10,636 bases of DNA from Desulfobacterales bacterium. GTDB lineage: Bacteria > Desulfobacterota > Desulfobacteria > Desulfobacterales > Desulfobacteraceae. Below, piece after piece: positions 1-6,368 of the stretch. Location: assembly GCA_022361535.1 (NCBI GenBank), contig JAKSAU010000138.1, positions 1-10,636 on the forward strand. Reading direction: 5' to 3'. Position numbers and translations under genes: made by a program. Every line of letters begins with the position of its first letter. Positions within the stretch are counted from its first letter, which is position 1. The notes under the pieces were generated by a model, which saw nothing but the letters and a program-made list of their open reading frames with translations, was not told the origin of the DNA and did not search any database.

Positions 1-182
1 CCGGTACCGCTTTCTCCTGTGATCAGCACCGATGAATCAGAGCGGGCAACTTTACGAACCCGGTCGAGCACGGCCATCAGTCCTTTGCTCACACCGGCAA
101 TGCCGCTGCGGTTAAAACTCGATACGGTTTTCGACGGGACATCAACAGAACCTGTTATTTTTTCGGCAGTTGCTTGGGCCAT
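1..182 (-). CDS. Sigma-54-dependent AAA+ transcriptional activator, N-terminal fragment (runs off the window)
   Basis: About 60 residues are visible before the gene leaves the left edge. After a short, poorly conserved leader of about 25 residues the protein goes straight into the start of an NtrC-type AAA+ domain (GIAGVSKGLMAVLDRVRKVA, then VLITGESGTG). GESGTG is the Walker A loop typical of activators that use ATP hydrolysis to open sigma-54 RNA polymerase promoters. There is no N-terminal receiver domain. The ATG at 182 is chosen because an in-frame stop lies just upstream, and it starts 11 bases after the cheY stop; its Shine-Dalgarno is weak, so it may depend on coupling to cheY. Known family members without a receiver include the FlrA/FleQ-type flagellar regulators. 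The target genes cannot be read from this fragment. Confidence 0.85.
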   Translation of the reverse strand, partial: MAQATAEKITGSVDVPSKTVSSFNRSGIAGVSKGLMAVLDRVRKVARSDSSVLITGESGT

Positions 183-193
183 GGGGATTTTAC

Positions 194-574
194 TTATTTA
201 AGGATCTTTGTGAGTTTGTCGGAAATCGCCTCTGCCGTGAACGGCTTGACCACATAATTGGAGACTCCGGCTTGAACGGCTTCTATGACGTTTTGTTTTT
301 GGGCTTCTGCCGTGACCATCAAAAAAGGTGCTTTTTTGTACTGATCACTGGCCCTGACTTTTTTAAGCAGCTCAAGACCCGTCATTTTGGGCATGTTCCA
401 GTCGGAAATAATCAGATCAATCTCCTGGCTTTCAAGGACGTCCCACGCCGTTGTACCATCATCGGCCTCCACCAGATTTTTAAACCCAAGCTGTTTTAAA
501 ATATTCTTAAGAATACGGCGCATGGTCGCAAAATCGTCAACTATCAAAATCTTGATGGATGTGTCCATTGCCAC
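194..574 (-). CDS. cheY: CheY-like stand-alone response regulator receiver
   Basis: This is a single receiver domain of 126 residues, the normal CheY length, with no output domain. All the signature residues are visible: the acidic pair D13-D14, phosphoacceptor D58 in SDWNMPKMTG, T88 in LMVTAEA, and K110 in VVKPF. The family is phosphorylated by a histidine kinase such as CheA and, in flagellated bacteria, binds the motor switch. Here it is followed directly by a receiver-less sigma-54 activator and preceded by cheX, so it may instead, or also, signal to those neighbours. A strong AAGGAGG sits 5 bases before a GTG at 574. An ATG two codons later (568) is also well placed, so the start is uncertain by two residues. 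Confidence 0.93.
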   Translation of the reverse strand: MAMDTSIKILIVDDFATMRRILKNILKQLGFKNLVEADDGTTAWDVLESQEIDLIISDWNMPKMTGLELLKKVRASDQYKKAPFLMVTAEAQKQNVIEAVQAGVSNYVVKPFTAEAISDKLTKILK

Positions 575-607
575 ATTTTCCTCCTTAATTGGATTGAAAC
601 CCTACTA

Positions 608-1075
608 CTATCTGTCAAAGCATACCTCAATTGTAAAATCTCCGCCATCTGTATTAAAAGGTATGGCGATCTTAGGACCGTCCGAATAATGACGGATGGT
701 ATGATTTCGTCCTGTGATCACCGAAGGTATGGCAGCTTTAAACACTTTACCGACTTCATCAAGCTCCCGCCTGGCCTGCCCGGAGATCATGTTTGTTAAT
801 TCACCCACAGCATCGGCGATATCTTCATTCAGCCGATCCATTTCTTCTCCAAACATATTGGAGACGATTGTTAAAATACATTTTTCTTCAAATGTTACAG
901 CAATGGTTCCGTGGGCAACCCCGGTCAGCCCCATAACACCGGTCACATCCCCAACAGCGATGTTATCCTTTTTAACATAGGGTTTTCCTGCAGAGACCGT
1001 TACAAAGGCCATGGTCTCCAGCACATTAATTGTTGCATTGATAAAAGGGTTAATTAACTTAACATCCACATTCAA
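608..1075 (-). CDS. cheX: CheX-type chemotaxis phosphatase
   Basis: This 155-residue protein matches the CheX/CheC/FliY phosphatase family, which speeds dephosphorylation of CheY-P. The N-terminal half begins MNVDVKLINPFINATINVLE as in CheX. The central helix GELTNMISGQAR carries the catalytic E-x-x-N pair (E92 and N95). Only one such helix is visible, as expected for CheX; CheC has two. The gene ends 33 bases before cheY, consistent with a phosphatase and its substrate being made together. The ATG at 1075 has a GGAGG about seven bases upstream. Part of that GGAGG could be paired in a leader hairpin (see 1079-1120). The assignment to CheX rather than a broader CheC-like group is firm but rests on motif reading. 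Confidence 0.9.
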   Translation of the reverse strand: MNVDVKLINPFINATINVLETMAFVTVSAGKPYVKKDNIAVGDVTGVMGLTGVAHGTIAVTFEEKCILTIVSNMFGEEMDRLNEDIADAVGELTNMISGQARRELDEVGKVFKAAIPSVITGRNHTIRHYSDGPKIAIPFNTDGGDFTIEVCFDR

Positions 1076-1078
1076 CCG

Positions 1079-1120
1079 CCTCCGGGATTATCACCAATTT
1101 CTTACTGGTGCCGGCCCCGG
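1079..1120 (-). promoter_or_regulatory. Possible leader hairpin overlapping the cheX ribosome binding site
   Basis: In the PilZ-cheX gap two nested inverted repeats can be read: an outer pair at 1082-1086 and 1116-1120 (CCGGG/CCCGG) and an inner pair at 1092-1096 and 1106-1110 (CACCA/TGGTG), separated by symmetric five-base internal loops. On the minus-strand transcript the outer stem would pair two of the G residues of the cheX GGAGG (1079-1083). It could tune cheX translation or stabilise a processed mRNA end. No U-run follows it, so it is not a standard terminator. The stems are short, and a chance origin is possible. Confidence 0.25.
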
Positions 1121-1141
1121 TTCCGTTTCGCAGCATCACAG

Positions 1142-1498
1142 TTACTGGGCTGTATCACCGCTATTATACAATACTATATTTTTTAAATGGGTATAGGTGT
1201 CCACATCCATTGATTCAAACACCACCCCGATACCGGTATCCGTCTGCCTGACAACAGCACCTTGAATTTCCAGCTTGATATCGTCTATGCCGCCTGTAAG
1301 ATAGATGTTCACCTCACAACTCGTGCCTTTGGTAAATTGCTGGTCGGTTTCTACAAATACACCTTTTTGGCTTAGATCCTTTGAGCTGGCTTCAAGAATG
1401 ACTTGCCCGCCACCGGCATCAAGTACAACAATTTCAATTTTAGTTGTAAATCCTACCCTGGAATGTTTACGTCTGTCGTCTTTGGTTGAGAAGTCCAC
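1142..1498 (-). CDS. PilZ-domain protein (predicted cyclic di-GMP receptor)
   Basis: This is a 118-residue single-domain protein. Both PilZ ligand-binding motifs are present: R10-K-H-S-R14 (RxxxR) near the N-terminus and D41-L-S43-Q-K-G46 (D/NxSxxG) after the first strands. PilZ proteins bind c-di-GMP and pass the signal to motility, pili or exopolysaccharide machinery. The gene lies 82 bases downstream of a predicted c-di-GMP phosphodiesterase, so the product is placed to read the signal that enzyme destroys. The start is a GTG at 1498 with GGAG ten bases upstream; an in-frame TGA lies further upstream and no ATG occurs until residue 98, so GTG is the best choice. No membrane segment or signal peptide is seen. 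Confidence 0.88.
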   Translation of the reverse strand: MDFSTKDDRRKHSRVGFTTKIEIVVLDAGGGQVILEASSKDLSQKGVFVETDQQFTKGTSCEVNIYLTGGIDDIKLEIQGAVVRQTDTGIGVVFESMDVDTYTHLKNIVLYNSGDTAQ

Positions 1499-1580
1499 AG
1501 CAGATTTACTCCATTTTAAAAATCATTGGCCAATTATGCCTGGGATCAAATTAGCATATTTTAATTTTAGTCTCAAGCCA

Positions 1581-3113
1581 TTAAACGTCATCGAAAAGAT
1601 CCTGATCAGCCACTTTTAAAAAGGCTTCTACGGCCTTGGGATCAAACTGGGTGCCTGAATTTTTAACAATTGTGGCTACGGCTTCTTTTTTTTCCATCTT
1701 CTTGCGATAAGCCCTATCCGACGCCATGGCATCGTAACAGTCAGCCACGGACATAATCCGCGCCAGCTTAGGAATTTCCTCTCCTCTTAGCCCATCAGGG
1801 TAACCCTTGCCGTCGTACCGCTCATGGTGGTGACGGATAATTTTCTTTTCCTTATCCCATAGCCCTAGTTTACTTACAATATCAGCACCAATTATCGGGT
1901 GTTCTTTAATTTCCTCATACTCCTCGGCCGTCAAACGTCCCGGTTTTAAAAGAATATCATCCCGAATACCTATTTTTCCTATATCATGCAGGCTCCCGGC
2001 AAATCGGATCACATCCAACTCTTCTTCGGTACACCCCATTTCTTCTGCAATTTTATGAGCCCATTCAGCCACCCGGGTAGAATGCTTCCGGGTATATAAG
2101 TCACGGACTTCCAAGGCTTTTACAAAGGCAAACAAGGTATCAAACAGGTTCTCATAGATATTTTCATAAAGTGCAATACTCTCAATTGCGGACGCAGCTT
2201 TCTGGGTGATAAAATTCATATAATATATATCTTGTTCCCCAAAAAAGCGCTGCTTTTCAAATATATAGGCTGACACTACCCCAAAAATTTTGTCCTTGAT
2301 CTTAAGCGGGACGATCATAAAAGATCGGACAGGTGCTTCTAAAGTATCGGTACCGACTGAGTCTGAAATCAAGCATGGATTTTGGTCTACCTTCAATGAC
2401 TCTGTAATATAAGTCTTTGCAGATTCGGGTATATCTTTTCCGTAAAAGTTGAGGACATCGTCATCCGTGTAAGCAGAACTTGACTTAGCTACGAGAACCA
2501 GTGAAGATTCCTGCTCCGAATAGATATGGAAAAACGCTTTATCAGCATTGAGTTCGTCCACACCCAGATCAACCATTTTATTAAAAATCTCGTAACTGGA
2601 ATCAATGGCAGCAAAGTCTTCCATCACCCGGTTGAGAGTATTTACTTCTTCCAGCCGTTTGATCAACTCATTATTTAGTTGCCTGAGCCTCTCCTGGCGC
2701 TCCACCTCTTCCTTGAGAATCAAATTTTCAACAAACAGTTCCCGTTCCCTTAAGATGCGGCGGAGAGTCAGTTCCATCTGCTCGAGATTCACCGGTTTTA
2801 TCAGGTAGTCCACCACACCGTTTTTCAGGGTTTGAATTGAATTTTCAAGGGAAGGGTATCCTGTCATAACAACGACAGGAAGAGTGCTTTCTATTTGGCG
2901 AATCCGTTCTGCCAGTTCGAGCCCATCCATGATAGGCATATTGATATCTGTGAAAATACAATCGATTTTTTCATGGTTGATAATACTTAAGGCCTCAATC
3001 CCGTTGCCGGCAGTGTAAACCTCATATCCTTTTCTCTGAAAGTAGCCTTCGGTGACATCCAGAATCCCCTCTTCATCATCCACCACCAGAATCTTGATTC
3101 TATCCTTGTCCAT
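1581..3113 (-). CDS. Response regulator with GAF and HD-GYP domains (predicted cyclic di-GMP phosphodiesterase)
   Basis: Reading from the ATG at 3113 gives about 510 residues; numbering below counts three extra residues from an upstream in-frame TTG (3122). Residues 8-125 are a receiver with D16-D17, phosphoacceptor D59 (FTDINMP), T87 and K109. Residues about 120-165 look like a coiled coil. Residues about 166-320 resemble a GAF sensor domain. Residues about 330-510 are an HD-GYP domain with the H379-D380 metal pair in SLHDIGKIGIRDDILLKPG, and HHHERYDGKGYP at 431-442 with an intact GYP. HD-GYP enzymes hydrolyse c-di-GMP, so phosphorylation and a GAF ligand probably gate activity. ATG is preferred over TTG because an ACAGG lies at Shine-Dalgarno distance from ATG and abuts the TTG. 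It is the first gene of the unit running to cheY. Confidence 0.93.
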   Translation of the reverse strand: MDKDRIKILVVDDEEGILDVTEGYFQRKGYEVYTAGNGIEALSIINHEKIDCIFTDINMPIMDGLELAERIRQIESTLPVVVMTGYPSLENSIQTLKNGVVDYLIKPVNLEQMELTLRRILRERELFVENLILKEEVERQERLRQLNNELIKRLEEVNTLNRVMEDFAAIDSSYEIFNKMVDLGVDELNADKAFFHIYSEQESSLVLVAKSSSAYTDDDVLNFYGKDIPESAKTYITESLKVDQNPCLISDSVGTDTLEAPVRSFMIVPLKIKDKIFGVVSAYIFEKQRFFGEQDIYYMNFITQKAASAIESIALYENIYENLFDTLFAFVKALEVRDLYTRKHSTRVAEWAHKIAEEMGCTEEELDVIRFAGSLHDIGKIGIRDDILLKPGRLTAEEYEEIKEHPIIGADIVSKLGLWDKEKKIIRHHHERYDGKGYPDGLRGEEIPKLARIMSVADCYDAMASDRAYRKKMEKKEAVATIVKNSGTQFDPKAVEAFLKVADQDLFDDV

Positions 3114-3155
3114 CCAAGTCAACCTGTTGTTTATCGATCCTTTAAATAAAATCTA

Positions 3156-3184
3156 AATGTATATGAAACCTTGTGTTTTAGCAA
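3156..3184 (-). promoter_or_regulatory. Candidate sigma-70 promoter for the HD-GYP/PilZ/cheX/cheY unit
   Basis: On the minus strand a TTGCTA (-35, 3179-3184) and a TACATT (-10, 3156-3161) are separated by exactly 17 bases. Each matches the consensus at four of six positions. This would place the transcript start roughly 35-40 bases before the ATG at 3113. The match is moderate in AT-rich sequence, so this is a candidate only. No sigma-54 (GG-N10-GC) element was recognised here. Confidence 0.35.
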
Positions 3185-3260
3185 CAAAAATCAAAATGGT
3201 TTTGAACCTGGCTCACGAGAACATAATTCTTTATTTTACGTCTTTAGTGCTACAAGATTC

Positions 3261-3289
3261 TTGACATGACTTGAAAATATGAATATTTT
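3261..3289 (+). promoter_or_regulatory. Candidate sigma-70 promoter for the lrp-lysA-cutA operon
   Basis: A perfect TTGACA (-35, 3261-3266) is followed after 17 bases by TATTTT (-10, 3284-3289), giving a leader of about 37 bases before the regulator's ATG. An overlapping alternative is TTGAAA (3271-3276) with GATAAT (3295-3300) at 18-base spacing. Both read toward the Lrp/AsnC gene. The perfect -35 and ideal spacing make a promoter here likely. Confidence 0.6.
3274..3289. promoter_or_regulatory. Palindromic operator candidate, probably for the adjacent Lrp/AsnC regulator
   Basis: AAAATATGAATATTTT is a perfect 7-bp inverted repeat around a 2-bp centre. It fills the 3' half of the promoter spacer and covers the -10. 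A second small palindrome, CAAGA-T-TCTTG (3253-3263), overlaps the -35. Lrp/AsnC proteins bind AT-rich palindromes of about this length and commonly repress their own gene, so autoregulation by the protein encoded 44 bases downstream is the natural reading. AT-rich palindromes also arise by chance. Confidence 0.45.
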
Positions 3290-3332
3290 ACACAGATAAT
3301 ATTTTTTAAACATAAGATTACATAACACTGCA

Positions 3333-3791
3333 ATGGACAAAACAGACTTAGAGATTCTAAAAATCCTCCAGAAAAAGGCCAGGATTCCAAATGTAGAGGT
3401 AGCCAGAACCATTGGAATGGCCCCGTCTGCGATTCTTGAACGCATTAAAAAATTGGAAGCGCGGGGGGTAATACAAGGGTATGAAGTGCGCCTGAATCCT
3501 GACATGTTTGATTGCGCCATGACCGCGTTTGTCAGTATTCACGTAACCTCACCTGCCATGATCCAGGACGCTGGCGAACAATTGGCTGCCATAGAACAGG
3601 TTCAAGAAGTACACTACCTGGCTGGCGGTGACACATTGATGGCCAAAGTGAAAACCTCCGGTAACAAAGAATTGGAATCCGTGATACGAGAGCAGATCGC
3701 CCCCATAGCAACTGTAAAATCCACCAAGACCTCCATTGCCCTTTCCACGTTCAAAGAGAGCGCGAAAATAAAGCTGCCGGATCAAATTTAA
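3333..3791 (+). CDS. Lrp/AsnC-family transcriptional regulator
   Basis: The product has 152 residues, the usual length for the family. The N-terminus (MDKTDLEILKILQKKARIPN) and the helix-turn-helix at about residues 20-50 (VARTIGMAPSAILERIKKLE, ending GVIQGY) are characteristic. Residues about 62-145 form the RAM domain, including the glycine-rich HYLAGGDTLMAKV segment where amino-acid effectors bind in relatives. The ATG at 3333 has no convincing Shine-Dalgarno, and no alternative start is seen just upstream, so translation may be weak. The gene lies 34 bases before lysA in the same direction. Lysine or another amino acid is a plausible effector, inferred from the neighbour only; a more global Lrp role cannot be excluded. 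Confidence 0.92.
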   Translation: MDKTDLEILKILQKKARIPNVEVARTIGMAPSAILERIKKLEARGVIQGYEVRLNPDMFDCAMTAFVSIHVTSPAMIQDAGEQLAAIEQVQEVHYLAGGDTLMAKVKTSGNKELESVIREQIAPIATVKSTKTSIALSTFKESAKIKLPDQI

Positions 3792-3825
3792 ACCGATAAG
3801 ACCATACCTTTAAGGAAGATTTATC

Positions 3826-5088
3826 ATGCCCATGTCAACTGACTATAAAAAAAGGCTGGCTCCGATTCTACCGGATATTGTCTCAGAGTTCCGCACCCCG
3901 TTTCACATTTACGATGAGACAGGCTTACTTGAAACCTGCGATACCCTGAACAATGCGTTTGGGTCCATAGAAGGATTCAGAGAATATTTTGCAGTAAAAG
4001 CGCTGCCCAACCCCACCGTGATGAACATCCTTAAATCAAAAGGATTTGGGTTTGACTGCTCGTCGATTCCGGAGATATCTTTGGCCAGACAGATTGGCAG
4101 CCGGACTGACGATATCATGTTCACGTCTAACAACACCAGCAGGGAGCAGTTTCAATATGCCTTGGACCAGCAAGGGTGTATTATTAATTTGGATGACATC
4201 ACCCTTTTACCCAAACTTCCCCAAATCCCGGAACTGATATGTTTTCGTTACAACCCAGGCCTCAAACGCAATGGTAACAGTATTATCGGAAACCCGGTTG
4301 AATCCAAATACGGGGTAAGCCATGACCAAATGATCACAGCATATGAGCAGGCAGTCAAATTAGGGGCAAAACGTTTTGGCATTCACACCATGTTGGCTTC
4401 AAATGAACTCAATCACCAGTACATGATCGACACGGCTGATATGCTCCTGGATCTCGCCAAAGAGTTAAGTACACGGCTGGATATCCGGTTTGAATTTATA
4501 AATATCGGCGGCGGCATAGGTATTCCATATACACCGGATGCAAAGACATTTGATATCGATGCCATGGCTAAGGGCATCGTCAACTCATTTGAGGCCTTTA
4601 AATCAAAAAATGGTTGGGTACCCAAACTCTATATGGAAAGCGGCCGATTCATCACAGGACCTCACGGGGTCCTAGTGACATCGGTAATCAACCACAAGGA
4701 AATCTATCGGGATTATGTTGGGGTTGACGCTTCAATGTCAGCCCTGATGCGGCCTGCAATGTATGAAGCATATCACCATATTCACATTCACGGCAAAGAG
4801 AAAGGGGTTCCTTTAAAGATAGTGGATGTGGTTGGTGCCTTATGCGAAAACAATGACAAATTCGCAGTACAGCGCGAGCTTCCTGAAACCCAGGAGGGCG
4901 ACATTCTTGTCATTCACGATACCGGGGCTCACGGTCATGCTATGGGATTTAACTACAACGGCCACCTTCGTCCAAAGGAACTGCTGCTCAGAACTGACGG
5001 CAGCGTGGAACTGATTCGACGGGCAGAAACCATGGAAGACTATTTTTCCACCCTTAATTTTAAACCTCAAACCCTGGCTGCAGGATAA
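3826..5088 (+). CDS. lysA: Diaminopimelate decarboxylase
   Basis: This 420-residue PLP enzyme belongs to the fold-III (alanine racemase-like) decarboxylases. It catalyses meso-diaminopimelate to L-lysine plus CO2, the last step of lysine synthesis in the cytoplasm. K58 in YFAVKALPNP is the PLP lysine. H187 (FGIHTM) and the glycine loop at 227-230 (NIGGGIG) hold the cofactor. E271-S-G-R274 corresponds to the usual EPGR motif, with Ser in place of Pro. C340-E341 in GALCENND is the partner-subunit catalytic pair, and Y377-N378 lies near the C-terminus. AAGGAAG sits about nine bases before the ATG at 3826; a second ATG follows two codons later. Related fold-III enzymes such as carboxynorspermidine or ornithine decarboxylases are less likely given the C-E pair and length. 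Confidence 0.9.
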   Translation: MPMSTDYKKRLAPILPDIVSEFRTPFHIYDETGLLETCDTLNNAFGSIEGFREYFAVKALPNPTVMNILKSKGFGFDCSSIPEISLARQIGSRTDDIMFTSNNTSREQFQYALDQQGCIINLDDITLLPKLPQIPELICFRYNPGLKRNGNSIIGNPVESKYGVSHDQMITAYEQAVKLGAKRFGIHTMLASNELNHQYMIDTADMLLDLAKELSTRLDIRFEFINIGGGIGIPYTPDAKTFDIDAMAKGIVNSFEAFKSKNGWVPKLYMESGRFITGPHGVLVTSVINHKEIYRDYVGVDASMSALMRPAMYEAYHHIHIHGKEKGVPLKIVDVVGALCENNDKFAVQRELPETQEGDILVIHDTGAHGHAMGFNYNGHLRPKELLLRTDGSVELIRRAETMEDYFSTLNFKPQTLAAG

Positions 5089-5121
5089 TCACTGCACAAG
5101 CTTGTTTATAAGGAGGGCACA

Positions 5122-5433
5122 ATGACCTATTGTATGGTTCTTGTAACTTGTGAAGCAGAATCGCAGGCAAAGAATCTGGCAAAAAATCTTGTACGCAACA
5201 AACTTGCGGCTTGTGCCCAGATTCATCCGGTGACAAGCGTCTACACATGGGAGGACAAGGTTCACACAGATCCTGAATTTCGACTGGTCATCAAAACCAA
5301 ATCAGATCTCTATAAAGAGTTGGAAAACTATATTGTCAGGCACCACGACTATGAAGTACCCCAAATTTTAAAGGTACCTATAGAGAACGGTCTTGAACCT
5401 TACCTTAACTGGATCGATCAAAATACGAAATAG
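5122..5433 (+). CDS. cutA: CutA1 family protein (divalent-cation tolerance)
   Basis: This 103-residue protein has the normal CutA1 length and pattern: MVLVTCEAES at the start, LAACAQIHPVTSVYTWEDKV in the middle, LVIKTK at about 55-60, and HHDYEVPQILKVPI at 74-87 ending in EPYLNWI. CutA1 forms very stable trimers related in fold to PII signalling proteins. The name comes from copper sensitivity in E. coli, but its molecular role is unsettled. The usual HPYEVP appears here as HHDYEVP, so Pro is replaced by Asp. The ATG at 5122 has a strong AAGGAGG upstream. It lies 33 bases after lysA and is probably the last gene of that operon. No metal-transport gene is nearby. Confidence 0.92.
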   Translation: MTYCMVLVTCEAESQAKNLAKNLVRNKLAACAQIHPVTSVYTWEDKVHTDPEFRLVIKTKSDLYKELENYIVRHHDYEVPQILKVPIENGLEPYLNWIDQNTK

Positions 5434-5448
5434 CCTGAAGGTTTAGGC
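5433..5448. terminator. Weak hairpin between converging genes (possible terminator)
   Basis: GCCTGAAGGTTTAGGC can fold into a stem of about six pairs, including one G-T wobble, just after the cutA stop. On the plus strand an ATTTTAAT follows about 12 bases later. On the minus strand TATTTCGTATTTT follows directly. It lies in the 28-base gap where cutA and the gene at 5462-6322 converge, where termination is expected. The stem is short and the T-tracts interrupted, so confidence is low. Confidence 0.3.
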
Positions 5449-5461
5449 GGAAGCATTTTAA

Positions 5462-6322
5462 TCAGGCAAATTTTTTATCAACAAAAGTTTTGGCCTTTTG
5501 AGGATCTTCATCCCGGCACCGTCCCTTTTCCAAAGCGTATTTTAAAGCATTTTTCCGGTCTTGTGCTGTCACTGCACACCACATGAGGCCGGACAAGGCA
5601 CCCAGCCCGTCAGGGTTTAATGAGCGGGCTGTTGAAAAAGCCGCGTATGCCCGGTCATGCAACTCATTTTTATACAGCCCCCAACCTAATAGATCTTGTG
5701 TAAGATAAGAGTCCGGGCAAAGGGATGCGCTCTTTTCAAAATTCTCAAGATCAATTGGGGCGCCTGTTCCGTCAACATAATTAATGTAAAGGGTTTGAAG
5801 AGCCCTGCCTAAATAATTCAGGCCATCCAAAGAAATCGGTTCAAACCACTGAGCCTTTTGATTACCGCCAGTTCCCAACCCCAGACCAATATCATCGAGC
5901 CATTCAAGAAACGACTTGCGGAAACCACTAACGCCTTCTTCCCGATCAAGTTGAAACGTTTTATCAAATCTTACATCGTCACGCGTATCGTGTAAGACAA
6001 CCTCTACTAAAAGCGCCTCATCCTGACCTTTATATGTTCCTTCTACCCAAAAACGAACCTTCTCACGCTGTCCAAGCTTATTAATTTCCTGGAACGGATG
6101 GCCTCCGTGGCAATATGTGATCAGTTCTGAAGGTTTCGGAAATATTTTTTTTACCCGCCAGCCAAACCAACATTCCAAAAGACCGGGATGTAGGCAAAAC
6201 AGGTTGCCTAAAAGAAAATGTAACCCTAAACCTATGCCACCGCCCTGCCTTTCTGTTTCAGGCTGAAGGGGCATAACTATTATTTTTTCTTTCCCTGTTT
6301 CAAGCTCAATATAACCGCTCAT
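5462..6322 (-). CDS. Hypothetical protein with C-terminal TPR-like repeats
   Basis: I do not recognise this 286-residue protein. Residues about 28-56 form a glycine-rich hydrophobic stretch followed by WRVKKIF; it is not a clear signal peptide. Residues about 88-145 (VRFWVEGTYKGQ, LLVEVVLHDT, then FRKSFLEWLDDIGL) recall the beta-strand pattern of the TolB/FlgO-like domain that precedes TPRs in CadC-type and cyclase-associated proteins; this resemblance is an impression from the pattern. Residues about 190-270 look like two to three TPR helices (DRAYAAFSTARSLNPDGLGA, then NALKYALEKG), a protein-interaction fold. The ATG at 6322 has an AGGAGA eight bases upstream. It lies 46 bases after the lipoprotein gene in the same direction and ends the unit. 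Confidence 0.75.
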   Translation of the reverse strand: MSGYIELETGKEKIIVMPLQPETERQGGGIGLGLHFLLGNLFCLHPGLLECWFGWRVKKIFPKPSELITYCHGGHPFQEINKLGQREKVRFWVEGTYKGQDEALLVEVVLHDTRDDVRFDKTFQLDREEGVSGFRKSFLEWLDDIGLGLGTGGNQKAQWFEPISLDGLNYLGRALQTLYINYVDGTGAPIDLENFEKSASLCPDSYLTQDLLGWGLYKNELHDRAYAAFSTARSLNPDGLGALSGLMWCAVTAQDRKNALKYALEKGRCRDEDPQKAKTFVDKKFA

Positions 6323-6368
6323 ATGTTGATCTCCTAAAAACCATTTACAGGAATAGCGTTCACGACAT

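Noticed and set aside
170..499. Plus-strand open frame of 109 codons antisense to cheY
   Set aside because: It is a shadow of cheY; the cheY frame has all receiver residues and a strong Shine-Dalgarno.
1525..1534. ATTGGCCAAT palindrome between the HD-GYP and PilZ genes
   Set aside because: It is a 10-base palindrome without a loop or T-run and lies within a co-directional unit, so chance is the simplest explanation.
3114..3122. TTG at 3122 as the start of the HD-GYP gene
   Set aside because: The ATG three codons later has ACAGG at a suitable distance and the receiver domain begins after it, so nothing is lost.
3236..3785. Minus-strand open frames antisense to the Lrp/AsnC gene and its promoter
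   Set aside because: The plus-strand protein has full family motifs, and the antisense translations show none.
5096..5105. ACAAGCTTGT palindrome followed by TTTAT between lysA and cutA, possible terminator
   Set aside because: It has no loop, is only five pairs long, and lies immediately before the cutA ribosome binding site.
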